NCBI GenBank assembly: GCA_036571765.1
Contig: BROE01000001.1
Coordinates: forward strand, 9,757,518 to 9,821,517
Reading direction: 5' to 3'
Origin: Plecoglossus altivelis
Lineage: Eukaryota; Chordata; Actinopteri; Osmeriformes; Plecoglossidae
Length of the DNA stretch: 64,000 nucleotides
Shown here: in pieces, positions 1 through 10,940 of the stretch
Layout: each line of letters begins with the position of its first letter
Position numbering within the stretch: the stretch's first letter is position 1
Program-made: the position numbers and the translations under genes
The notes under the pieces: generated by a model
Seen by the model: the letters and a program-made list of their open reading frames with translations, nothing else
What the model was told of the DNA's origin: nothing
Database searches by the model: none

Positions 1-758
1 CATCCCATGCAAACTGAGGTGAACCATCTCTCACGTTCCCATGAATTGCTTCTGTGCGGCAAACTGTTGCACGAACAAATGTCCTAGCCTTGGATAACAA
101 GATGAATGTGTAGCTCCACAGCAAGTGTGCTAGCCAGGTCAGGCGCTTCTCTAATTGGTCTTCTGCCTGCTGGAGACCTGCCTGCTGTCCTGCATGGAAC
201 AACCATGGCAGCCTGACTCACTCACCGTCTGACAGTATTTCAGGACTGGTTTCTGGAAATAGGTCGCATGTGTCAAGCACACATGATGGACTTTGCGTAA
301 AGCAGACGCAAACTCTCACACACGCTCGCTCGCTCACTCACACACACACACGCACACTCACACATGCACACATACAGGCTCGCTCACTCACACACACACA
401 CACACTCACATATACACACACACACGCTCGCTCACTCACTCACACACACACACACATCTCTCACCTCTGTTCTGGATTTCAACCATGTGTCCCTTGGAGC
501 TCCAGTCCAACTTTCAAGCTGACACGCTTGCTTGTTATTCTGTGGCCCACAGCCATCTTAAAATGCTTCCAGTGGCCCAGCTTGGCTCAGGTATTACCCA
601 GCTACACAATCATAGAGGGACCAGGCTCTGTATTCTTCAACAAACACTGAATAAACATATTTTCTTGGCCTCGGTGCATCCTTGCTTTGTTTATTACGCT
701 GCAGGCTGTGTGACTCCTTGCTAATGATCACATCACGCAATCTACTGTTCTTCTCCAG
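1..758. other. Upstream cadherin intron with CA-rich repeat
   Basis: No exon was recognised. The stretch precedes the EC5 exon, so it is most likely intron of the cadherin gene. The only clear structure is the CA/CTCG repeat around 318-466. Confidence 0.6.
318..466. repeat. CA-rich compound microsatellite with CTCGCTCACTCA blocks
   Basis: Runs of (AC)n alternate with near copies of gctcgctcactca, seen three times. The open frames through it translate to THTHTRSLTH-type low-complexity strings and are not genes. Confidence 0.9.
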
Positions 759-873
759 GTAATCCAGACCATAAGACCTGCTGACATGGACAACTTTGCC
801 AACGGTCATTTCTCCTTCGCCTTGCCCAGAGAGCTCCCAGACAACCCCAACTTCACCTTGAAAGATAACGAAG
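759..873 (+). CDS. Cadherin exon A: part of extracellular domain EC5
   Basis: A 115-nt internal exon bounded by ttctccag and gtgagg. It starts in phase 0 and ends with one base of the next codon. It reads VIQTIRPADMDNFANGHF and ends NPNFTLKDNE, which is the typical EC5 beta-strand region of type II cadherins. The leftover G joins AC of the next exon to give Asp of DNTA, confirming the junction. Confidence 0.88.
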
Positions 874-3800
874 GTGAGGACAGATGCTGCCTGAATGGAA
901 GGATACGAAGGATTTCCATCCAAGTAGCTACTGCAGAACAATGTTAGAAATGAGCACTGAAACAGGCCAAGACAGAAGGATACAACGTCTCAGTTTTCAA
1001 GTTGTTTCCAATAGTGGTGGTTCAGTCCAATGCAAGATGTGCCTTCGGGTATTATCAGTGCAGTATTTCTGTGGTGTCCCTGTGTAATTCGAGTGCATTT
1101 CAGAAATACATCTAAGTATTAGTGAGAAGCTCCAGCGTATTGGGCCCAGCGGTGTCCTGCCTCTGCCCATCTTCGGGGTGTTTGTGGATGAAGCCTAACT
1201 GTTAAAGAGGCGGTGGTGGTGGTGGTGAGGACTGAGAGAAACCAGAGGCCAGCCCTGGTCGCTGTGTTAGTTTACCAGAATAATCCGCTGAGATAAGCGG
1301 CGTCTGGAGAGAGATTACCCAGGCAGATTGAGTATCATTACCAACACAAACATATCTGGTGCTGTTTGTAGTGGAGCAGTTTGCCCTGTTTACACTCCCC
1401 CAGTCCTCTGAGAATCCTTCAATATCAGGAGGAACCTGCTGTGGTGTTTCCTTGGTAACCTATGTTGTTTCTTTCTTCTCCTTCCCTTTCTATTCTTCGA
1501 AATGTAATGTTCCCAGCCTTCTGCTCTTTTCTGGCTGTTGCCTGAGAGCTTCTCGCTATCATGACAATTGACTCTGGAGTGTAAGGCTGAAAGAATGGAT
1601 GACAGCAATCAATAGCATGGATGAGAGAAGCAGAGTGTTGGTCTGAATTTGGTAGCACACGTCTGTGTCCTGTGTCACTTGCACAATCACACTTGTGTCT
1701 AGCTTTGACTAGTCCCAATGTTCCTTCCTCTTTATCCTCCTCGGCCGTTCGTTCGCACCTTTGTCCCTTCTGTTCTTTCTCCAGTCCATCCATTTTAATA
1801 TTAGCCCATCCTCTCTTTCGCTTCATTGCCTTTGGTGTACAGTAGCTGTCTGCGGTGACTAACAGACAGAGAGACGGAGAAGAGAAAGAGACTTAGCCCT
1901 ACACTGAGATAGAAAATAGAGAGAGAGATGTTTACAAATGGAAGTTCTGGATGGGTTTTTTTTTTGTGTGGGATTCCTGGTGTCCCAATGGGTTTTAGGT
2001 GAGAAAAACAATCCTCCATTGTTTACCTGTGTGTCACCCATTGTGGGTGAGGAACGGTAATGAATTTAGACTAACAGCTCATGGGCCAGGCTTGGGGATG
2101 TCTTGAGGGATGGAGACAGCTGCAAGTCGATAGCATCCCAATGCAAATGAAGGCATCCAACCATGGTATCTCCCAGGGGCTGCGCCAGAATACATTTGTT
2201 GATATCTACACAGTCGCAGGATGCTACTGCTGACCCACAAGCAAATGCACACGTGCACACAGGCAGGAATGGACACACACGCATAAACTCCCCCCCCCCC
2301 ATGCCAAACACACAATCACGCATAGCACACGCGTAAACACTTGAACGTACTCTTGTCTCTTGCCATCTTGTGTGACATGCTTTAGTAGCATGGCTGGAAG
2401 CCTTGTGGGGAAATGAGTGTGCATAGTGAAGATGCAGGCAGTGATTGTGCATACCAATGTGTGGCTGTGGGGCTCCGGGTGGGACTGAGAGTATCTACTG
2501 GAAGCTTTCCAACAGGAGGGAACAATAGCTACAGCCCAGACAGGGAGAGACAGATAGAGAGAGATAAAGGGAGAAAGAGAGAGAGGGGGGTTAGAGGAAG
2601 AGGAAGAGAGAGGCAGAGATGTAACCCTGAAATAAAGACAGAGAGACAGAGCTCATTGTTAGCCTCAGCGTTAATAAAGGCTGGAGAGGCAGGCACTATC
2701 TGTTCCCACCCCATTCTCATAGATAACACTGCCAATGTGTGTGTGATAGAGAAGTTAGGGATGGGTGGAGACATTAGTGGCTTTGGTGTGCGTGGTGAGA
2801 ACCAGCAAGGACTCAATGACAGGAAACTGGCTGAATATGTGGATGCTTGCTTTGTGAGTCAAGGAACCAAATCTCAGCAGTATTGTTCATCTTGAGAGCA
2901 AACTGAGGGTTGGACAAAAGATTTTCGACTGAAATGCATTTTCTCGATTTTTCAACGCTTAGTCTCTACACAACATTTTTGTGTCACTCACTCCCCCTCT
3001 TTCCCCATCTATCTGTCTTGTCAGACAACACAGCGAGCATCATAACACGCCGGCGAGGGTTCCAGAAAACAGAGCAGGAGTGGTATCTCCTGCCGGTGGA
3101 GGTGTGGGATGGAGGGGAGCCTGTTCTGAGCAGTACCACCACCCTGACCCTGCGGGTGTGTGCCTGCCTCCGAGGCACCAAGGGGCACAACCTCTGCCAG
3201 GCCCAGGCCTTTCTCTCCACGGCAGGCCTCAGCACCGGAGCCTTCATCGCCATCCTCCTCTGCATCCTCATACTTTTGGGTTGGTACTGGTGTGTGTGTG
3301 TCTGTGTGTGTCAGGTGTGTCAGCACCGGAGCCTTCATCGCCATCCTCCTCTTTTGGGTTGGTACTGGTGTGTGTGTGTCTGTGTGTGTCAGGTGTGTCA
3401 GCACCGGAGCCTTCATCGCCATCCTCCTCTGCATCCTCATACTTTTGGGTTGGTACTGGTGTGTGTGTGTCTGTGTGTGTCAGGGGGAATAGGCTCATGG
3501 ATAAAATGTCACAGAGTCACACAAATACAACACATGACTTCTGACCTCTCTGTCTCTCTCTTTCTCTCGCTCTCCTCCCCAGCCATAGTGGTACTGTTCC
3601 TGACCCTGCGCAGTAAGAAAGCCAGTAAGGAACCTCTTATCCTTTCTGAGGAGGACATCAGGGAGAATGTGGTAACCTACGACGACGAGGGCGGCGGCGA
3701 GGAGGACACGGAGGCCTTCGACATCGCCACGCTACGCAACCCGGCTTCCTCAGAGCCGCGGAGGCTACGCCACCGTCGGGAGGTGGAGCCCGAAGCCGCC

Positions 3801-4124
3801 TGGTTGGTGATTGGCTGCCATCCGCGGGTAGGCGGGAGCAGTCCATCGGTTTCCTCCTGTTCGGTGCTGGACAGCAATGACATCGTTCACCGTGTGATCA
3901 AGCAGAAAGTAGTGGAGGCAGATCAGGACAATAGAGGACCACCCTATGACTCACTGCAGACCTATGCCTACGAGGGGCGGGGCTCACTCTCAGGGTCCAT
4001 AAGCTCCCTCGGGCTGGCCACAGCGCTGCCTGAGCTCAGCTACTCTGACCTGGACGACTGGGAGCCTGGGGAACACACTCTGGCCCGTCTGTTTGGAGAG
4101 CACATTTTAGAACACAGCACCTAG
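759..4124 (+). CDS. Type II classical cadherin, 3' part of gene (three coding exons; 5' end outside window)
   Basis: Calcium-dependent homophilic adhesion receptor of the plasma membrane; the cytoplasmic tail binds p120 and beta-catenin. Coding exons 759-873, 3025-3279 and 3583-4124 join in phase to 303 residues plus stop. In order they give the end of EC5 (motif NPNFTLKDNE then DNTASIITRRRGF), the type II cysteine signature RVCAC...C, a membrane segment (STGAFIAILLCILILL then AIVVLF), the juxtamembrane p120 motif DEGGGEEDTEAFDI, and the beta-catenin motif PPYDSLQTYAYEG followed by a serine cluster. The QTYAYEG and GSISSL wording suggests the CDH7/18/19/20 branch. The final segment (DDWEPGEHTLARLFGEH) departs from the usual DWGPRF-K-LA-YG ending, so I give no orthologue name. 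EC1-EC4 must lie upstream of base 1. A tandem repeat overlaps the second exon's 3' end. Family certain, subtype uncertain. Confidence 0.9.
874..3024 (+). other. Cadherin intron between EC5 and membrane exons
   Basis: A 2151-base intron starting gtgagg and ending tcttgtcag. It contains a GGT run near 1210, a C9-10 run near 2291 and a purine-rich tract at 2539-2660. No further exon was recognised. Confidence 0.8.
2539..2660. repeat. GA-rich purine tract in cadherin intron
   Basis: Imperfect (GA)n with G runs lies on the plus strand. It is low-complexity DNA that produces spurious Arg/Glu-rich open frames. Confidence 0.85.
3025..3279 (+). CDS. Cadherin exon B: end of EC5 and most of the transmembrane helix
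   Basis: A 255-nt exon starting after tcttgtcag and ending before gttggt. It encodes the end of EC5, the cysteine motif VCAC, the pre-membrane LSTAGLSTGAF and the hydrophobic IAILLCILILL. The last base G joins CC of the next exon to give Ala of AIVVLF. The final 49 bases of this exon, together with the donor and the first intron bases, are the first copy of a tandem repeat that continues to 3484. The other copies therefore offer alternative donors. Confidence 0.88.
3231..3484 (+). repeat. Three-copy tandem repeat spanning an exon-intron boundary
   Basis: Copies begin at 3231 (91 bases), 3322 (78 bases, lacking 13 bases inside the coding-like part) and 3400 (about 85 bases). Each carries the coding-like sequence for STGAFIAILL, the splice donor gttggt and a (GT)n tract ending in tcag. 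Copy 1 is the functional exon end and copies 2 and 3 lie in the intron. Near identity between copies points to recent duplication, perhaps by slippage or unequal exchange at the GT tracts. An assembly artefact is possible. Confidence 0.9.
3583..4124 (+). CDS. Cadherin last exon: end of membrane helix and whole cytoplasmic tail
   Basis: A 542-nt terminal exon preceded by a strong pyrimidine tract and ccccag; the stop is TAG at 4122-4124. It encodes AIVVLFLTLRSKKASKEPLI, the acidic p120-binding DEGGGEEDTEAFDIATLRNP, a lineage-variable linker with many Ser and Cys, and the beta-catenin-binding PPYDSLQTYAYEGRGSLSG followed by ISSLG. The last 25 residues diverge from the usual WGPRF ending. The whole tail in one exon is usual for classical cadherins. 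Confidence 0.9.
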
Positions 4125-4392
4125 CTTGGGTAGCTGCTCACAGAGAACAAGCCATGTTTCTTGCCATGTTTCCCCCCTTCGTCCTCCTGGGATCCTGTCA
4201 CCCTGTTTGCATAGAGCAATGACACTGTTACGGAGGTGAGGTTAACCACTGGGACTCTTTTGGATCCTCTTCGGAGAAAGCGTATTCACGCATTTTGGAA
4301 AATGCCAATTATGAAAAACTTCACATGAAAAGTCACGGCTTGGAAAAAGGAGAAAAGGAAACTATTTTCCCTATTGTATATTTTTACTGATA

Positions 4393-4398
4393 AATAAA
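4393..4398 (+). terminator. Poly(A) signal AATAAA of the cadherin gene
   Basis: A canonical AATAAA lies 269 bases past the cadherin stop codon, followed by T/G-rich sequence. It is the first canonical hexamer in the AT-rich 3' UTR, so a short 3' UTR of about 290 bases is likely. Longer alternative ends are possible, for example AATAAA around 4832. Confidence 0.6.
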
Positions 4399-5072
4399 GC
4401 CCAATTGTTTGAGAGAGGTGAAGTGATTTACAATTCATGTTGTAATGAATCCTATGTTTTGCCCTTATACATGATACCTGGGGTATTCCTGTGGAACCAT
4501 GTTGGTAAGTACTTAACAGTTCTTTGTGTGGACCTTCCAAGGTCTTTCCGGTGCTTCTCTGAATCTGTGTACTGCGAAAACAAGTTATGGCAATTCTTCA
4601 CAAGAGCCGAGAAAGTTTTAATTGGGTAACAACGGGCACTGTAAGTGTTGTTATTGGCTTCAGATGCTTGGTGTGCTGCTTTTATGGCCATCCTGGGGTT
4701 TCCACATGAGCTCAGAGAAGGCCTGGTGTGCGTGCCGCACTCTTGATCAGCACCCGGGGGACCGGAGCTCGGAAAAATACGAACAAACCACTTTCGTGAC
4801 ATTATCAATGTCAGGAATGATATGGTAATAGAATAAACGGAAATATATTTTTGAACTGCCATTATTTCGTAGAAAGTACTTTAAAATGAAACAAATGATT
4901 ATGTGAGGCCACACCAATTGAGTGTGTTTTTAAAAACTAGATTGCTTTATGAAGATGTCGGGTTCTCTGCTGAGTAACCTATTAAGGGAAATGAGATATG
5001 ATGGGCCAAGCCAGAACCTTCACACAGTTTTAGTGGGAACAGTCTGTTCCTACTGAGGATAACCAGGAAGCA

Positions 5073-5092
5073 TGTGTGTGTGTGTGTGTGTG
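5073..5092. repeat. (GT)n microsatellite
   Basis: About ten perfect GT units lie downstream of the cadherin gene. Confidence 0.9.
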
Positions 5093-5832
5093 GTCTCTTT
5101 GAAAACAACTGTAATGCCGACAATCATTATCATTCTGTTGCCATTATACAGAAATCATGAATTATGCATTACAATGTAATTGCATTTCTTTTTGAGGATG
5201 GTATTTGAAGACAAAAGGAAAAAAATATATATAAATAGAATCTTAATGGTCACTTTCTTTTGAGTTTTTCTGTTGCAAACCTAGCTGCCATTGCCTATCC
5301 TAATGATGAACATGATTTCTGCTTTCTTCTGTCTTATTTCTGGATAACTCCAGCGAGGTGGACCGCAGTACACCCAGCCATGTTCTATTTTCATCCGAGC
5401 CCATCTTGGTGCAGCATTCAGTCATTACAACAGGATAGTGGTTAATGGTATTCCACAGGTTTTGTTGTGTTTACTGATCAGTCTCTGACATCATACTAAA
5501 GATCAAGAGAAAACATTTGGATCAACAAGAAACAAGAGAGATGTTTGCCATAACGGAAAGAAACGGCCCTCGTATCAGGAGAAAGGCAAACAGCACAGGG
5601 TTTAGACGTCACCGCTTATGTTATCTTAATTGCTATTCAAAAGATCGCATCTGAAGCAGTAATGATGTCGAACATGTTGCACCTTTGCTTGTTTCCTCGT
5701 GCAGAAAACATCCAAATTAATTCGATTTAGATGTAATAGAACAACTCAGTGCAACTGTGATGAAGCTTAAAGCCAGCTGATTTCCAAAGGACCACATTGT
5801 AATTGTTCTGTTTTGAAGGTGCTTATGTGGCA

Positions 5833-5905
5833 GTGTGCGCTTGTGCGTGCGCTTGCGCGTACACGTACATGTGCACATGCATGTGCGTGCACATGTACTG
5901 TGTAC
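5833..5905. repeat. Alternating purine-pyrimidine block
   Basis: Mixed GT, GC, AC and AT dinucleotide steps alternate purine and pyrimidine almost without break for about 70 bases, and include small palindromes such as gtacatgtgcac. Sequence of this kind can adopt Z-DNA. Confidence 0.7.
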
Positions 5906-8900
5906 TGTAGTGAGCGAGTGCTTGTTTTCCTCTGTGTGAAAGTGCTTAGTGAATCAGTCTGAAGGCTTATATGAAGTGCCCCACATAGTTCGTATTTTCT
6001 TATTGTGTGTGCTTGGGGACTTACAGGGCTGTTCTTCTGTGTTCTCTCCTCTGCTTGGCTTTGGGGCTGCGCGTCTGCATCTTCCTGCAGCTGAAATACT
6101 GCTGCATAATGTCTCCCTCTAGATCACCTCTGTTGTTACTGTGACAAACTGAAAAAGGAAAATAGTTCCTTTCCGGTTCGTCTAGTCTCCATCTACCCCT
6201 CGCCACACGTCGAGGGGACAAGTTAGACCGTTTTAATTTCACGTCATGCAAATGGGATTGTGGTGTCGCTCCTTGTATGTTTAGTGAACATCAGACTGGG
6301 CTTAGATGATGGGCTAAAAGCCAGCTGCTGCAACGGAGTGGAGAAATGTCCTCTTATCTCCGCCTGGCTGCTTCTGGTCTATACCGATACACAGAATCTG
6401 AGGTCAGAGGTACAGCTTCCATGCCTCCGTTGAACACAAAGACTTGTAGAAAGGATAATGGGCAATTAGCCTCTTAAACAGCCTTCTGCTATTGTGCATT
6501 TAAGACATTCTACAATATGTCGTGTGCCGCCTGCATCACACTGTGGGTTTTCGCAAGATTAATTAAACAGTCTAGTGTTTGTTGTGCCACCCGTCATCTT
6601 CAATCTGTTAGCCTCATTCATTAACGCCCACTCTTATCGTCACATGCTCCACCCTTGGGCATGATGCTGTAGCAGCGAACAGACCTCATATGGTCATGAT
6701 GACTTGAACACGTCAGTCCACCTTTGTGCGTATCCCAGCAGCGTATCGTTTTGGAAGAAAACATTGATACATTAAACACCATATGGACATGAACACGGGG
6801 TGCCAAGAAGATGATGGAATGAATGTCAGCGTGACGAGTAACTGCAGAATATTCTGGCTGCATCATTTGAATTTTACAGTTGAAGAATTTCTACAGGTAT
6901 ACAACTTGGTTATTTCATTTTTGGACCATTTTGAGCGAGAAACAGATTTAACATTTGCGAGCTCAGTGCACAATTTGACCTTTTGTTTTTCACTCAAAAT
7001 GTATCCTTCTCAACTTTTTTTTGATGAAAGTTAAAGTTGCAATGGTCTCTCAATTTATTTCCAGAGATGTATATACTGACTATATGCCTTTATGCGCACA
7101 ATACACCATAGCATTTCACGCAAGGCAACGGTATCTTCATTTCTCGGTAAACTGTATCAGTGGAATTGAACACTGAATAAATTGTTCATCGAAGCATCAA
7201 AGAGCAAGAGACAGACAAAAATGGAATCTTGAGAGAATCAATCTTGAGTCTGTATCCTATCCTAGACATCCATGCTCCCTTCACTGGATGAAAACGCCAG
7301 CAGGCACGGAGGTAGACATCGCTGTACTCCCTTGACATGATGTCTAACTTTATGTCATGCTTTCAAGGACCGCTTTGTTTTTTGATGTCAATACAAATTA
7401 CATAAAGGTTGTAGCTCTTGTGCCTTTGACAGAGAGAGGAGACCCATCTAAAAAGGCTCTCCATGAGACAGGAGTTACTGGGGGATTCATGACGGCATGG
7501 TCTGTCTGCAAAGCAGAGGAGAGGACCGCAAAAGATGATGGGACAGGACAGAACATCCATGGACAGCCAGGAATAGATGGCAACAGTCATTAAAATGTGT
7601 AGCAACAGTAGATTAACATTCTATAATCTGACAGATTGATTTATGATATCTGTTACATGTGATTTGTTCATTAGCCCCTCTTACGCAACATACTGTAGCC
7701 TGATTAGTACCATCTTATTTCAAAATGTTCACTAGGAAACATAAATCTTTAATTTCCCACTTGCAGTGAAAATGATCGAAGGTTAGGAGTAAGGTTGTGA
7801 ACGCAGCACTGGTTTGAGAAAGGGTTATGGATATCTAGTGCTAATGCTTGCATTGAGACAGTCCTGATCCTATACCAACATTGAAACCTTACACCTCACA
7901 TACCCTTGAAAGAGTTTCTTTGGGTTCCGGGACACCAATTAAAGTTAAAATCCCACTTGGCGCATCATCTAGCAATGTGACGGTATACCAATGTTCTTGC
8001 AAAATCTCCCATTTTAGTTTGCCTTTGTCTTTCAACCATCCAAAAGATCCTCATTTACATGTTGCATTTTGTAGACCTGAGCTGGATGCGAAATGTCAAA
8101 TGTAAAGAAAGAATACATAAACATGCTTCCCAAAAAAATCCTCATTTTTTTCAATTATTTTGTGAAAATTCAAAACGCAACGAGGCAGCGGTTGCCTTCA
8201 AAGGATTCGAGATTTTGCTTCCATTTCCATCCCATGGGTTTCTGTGCTGTTTGCATCTGTATCGTACCTCAGTGAAGTCAAGGACATGGAGGAGAAAGGC
8301 TGAGAGAACGAAGCGGCTGCAACTTCAAAGAGGAGTGTCAGAGGAATCGATTGGGAACAAAGGGATGAAACGCAAGAAGCAACATAATTGATTTCATGAT
8401 CATGGAAGCTAGTGGTTTACGGTTTATTGTGGCAAAAGTTTTTCATTATTTTCCTCCTATCTCGCTCCATCTCTCTCGTGTTTCTGATCTATATCGCTTT
8501 TTAGTACTCTGTCTTCACTCTCTCTTTTTTTATCTGAATTTTTAGACATACAGCATTTGCACTGGCTGGCCACCTTGATTATTTTAGCTCTTCAAAGTAT
8601 AAACTATACTTATATGATAACCAACTTCCGAATTTCAGGGAGATATTGCTATGACTACTTATGTCAAAAGAGAAACCAAAAAAAAACATTTTAGACACAT
8701 AACTTGTTTTAATGGAGGGCACTGCCTTGCCCTTTCAGTGAATGGACCGCTTTTGGAGATAATTAGCTTTTCCTGAGGAGGGAAAGGTAGGAAAAACATG
8801 GAACAATCCCTTCCATTAGAAAGTGCTTTTTCATCCATGACTGTATCAAATGCACATGAGGAGGCCTTTCATGTAGGTGCTGTTTGGTTCCAACTTACCC

Positions 8901-10856
8901 TGACCGCCTACTGGGCCTCAGTTTGAAACCTGTTCATAGTGTAATAACACTATGAGCTGCCTCTTTGGCATCAACTCCCATTACAATGCAGCCTTTCATG
9001 TGTTCATCTCAATTAGACACATTGACTAGACACATAGTCAAGAACATGCTTTAGAACTACTGAGGTAAAATGCAGTCTGGCTTTTATTAATGAAAGAGTC
9101 ACCACAGGGAAGAATCTGCTATGTGCTCTGTGAATCCTGTAGGTAGAGGTAAGTGGGAGAATAGTCTGTGTGTGGTTTGCTGTACACTATGGCACATCTA
9201 TTGACTGTATAGAGTCAAAGGCATAGGATTTGAAAGTACAATCCATATTTCAGGCAGAAGTCTGAATCAAGTCATATTAAAGTAATCATTCACAATTTAT
9301 AAGTGTTGAACACCAATTTAACAGCCATGGAATGTGACAAAATAGTGAACAGAATTTTCATTTTCCAGCAAATCTACTATACTGATAAAGTTCCCCTGCA
9401 GATTGTCTCCAAAATACCGATATTATACATGATTTTAAAGTAATTCTACCAGGCAACATACCTTTCGGCGAAGCTACACATTTCAATAAAAATATGTCAA
9501 ACTTTCTTTGGATTAAAGTTATTTCAACACCTTGCCAACAACTCAGGTAATATCTGCAGTCAGATAACCTTCACAGGACGTAGATTTGATACCACTCACT
9601 TCAACACTATTTTTTCACTGCCACTCCATCAGTATTCGCGGTGTAACGTAAGAGCGGGTCTGCAATCTTTAGAAGCCCTGTTATATGAAAACGCTTATTG
9701 TCCACAGCGCAGATGCCTCATCTAACCGGGTGTGCGTTTTGACAACAAGGTTCAGAATTCTAAATCTCATGGCTGATCAATGGAAATGATTACACAGTCA
9801 ATTCAAGATATGCGTCTACACAGGGTGTGTTTGTGGATTGTGTGCATGCGAGTTTGTCAGTGAATGTGAGTTTGTGAGCAAGCGTTTTGCATACCAAGAG
9901 ACTTCACTCTGGTGTCTAGCATATGATGTCAATAATTATGTTATCATTTTGAAATGGCACCATACGGTTCAGACACAGCAGGGAGTGTCATTTCCTCAAA
10001 CTCAATTAGGCGATTAAAAAAATCCCGCCTTTTACAATAAAAATTGGAATTCTGTGGACATCCCCTCTGATCCTCCATCTGGAGAAAGAAAGGGGGGACG
10101 GATGGGTAACTCCACCCGTGTCTGCACCTTTCACCTTCAAATCCAACGTTCCTCCTCTGAGTTCCTCCCTCCTCCCCAGGTATGTGATCGCCCTGACCTC
10201 CCATGGCAGATCTGGAGATGCGTTCCCGTATTCAGACAAACATGCATGCGTCAAATCATAATCCTTCTGCAGTCCCTCAGATTAAAGTTCAATCAGAACC
10301 CTGGTAAGAACAGAAAGAACCCCCCTCCGGCTGGAGCGTGATTGGCCATAACAAGACCATCATCTGTCAGTGGGGGGTCTAGCTGTTTCCACAGTAATGG
10401 CTGATTACCACTATTGACTGAAGTGTTTCATGTCAGAGTGACCTGCTTGTCTGAAACAGGTTCATGTGTTCCAAGGGTGCTGATAACATGCGGATGGAAC
10501 ATTAGCTTTCCTAAAGCACAGGGTGGATGCAGATACAGGGATTTATTGTCTTTTTCCTTCTGTTGATATAGCTTGAGTGGTATTGGATGCTATCTTAATG
10601 TTCTGTTCCCCCGCATGTGTTAGATCTGCAGGATGGAACATGCAGATATTGGTAGCTTACACCTCTTTTCTTCTCCAGGTGGACTTGGCAAGGAGAGGAG
10701 AGATAACAGACAAGCAGTGAATGAGAAGAACAGTATTAATCTGGCATCTCTATGCATGCCGTTGCCCCTGCAGAGTGTGCATGGTTGATGGAAGAATTGC
10801 AGCGCTGAAAGGTTAGCACAGTCCAATGTGGAGGAGATTGTGGATGTGTAAGAAGG

Positions 10857-10940
10857 GTGGAGAGGAGAGAAGAGGAGAGGAGAGGGGAGTAGAGTAGAGG
10901 GGTGGAGCGGAGAGGACAGGGGAGGGGAGGGGAGGAGAAA
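10857..10940. repeat. Polypurine (G/A) tract with GGGG runs
   Basis: About 84 bases of almost pure purine on the plus strand, built from gagga and ggagg units. Candidate for triplex or quadruplex structure. Confidence 0.8.

Noticed and set aside
270..724. 126- and 143-codon open frames at the window start
   Set aside because: Thr/His/Ser strings from the CA repeat.
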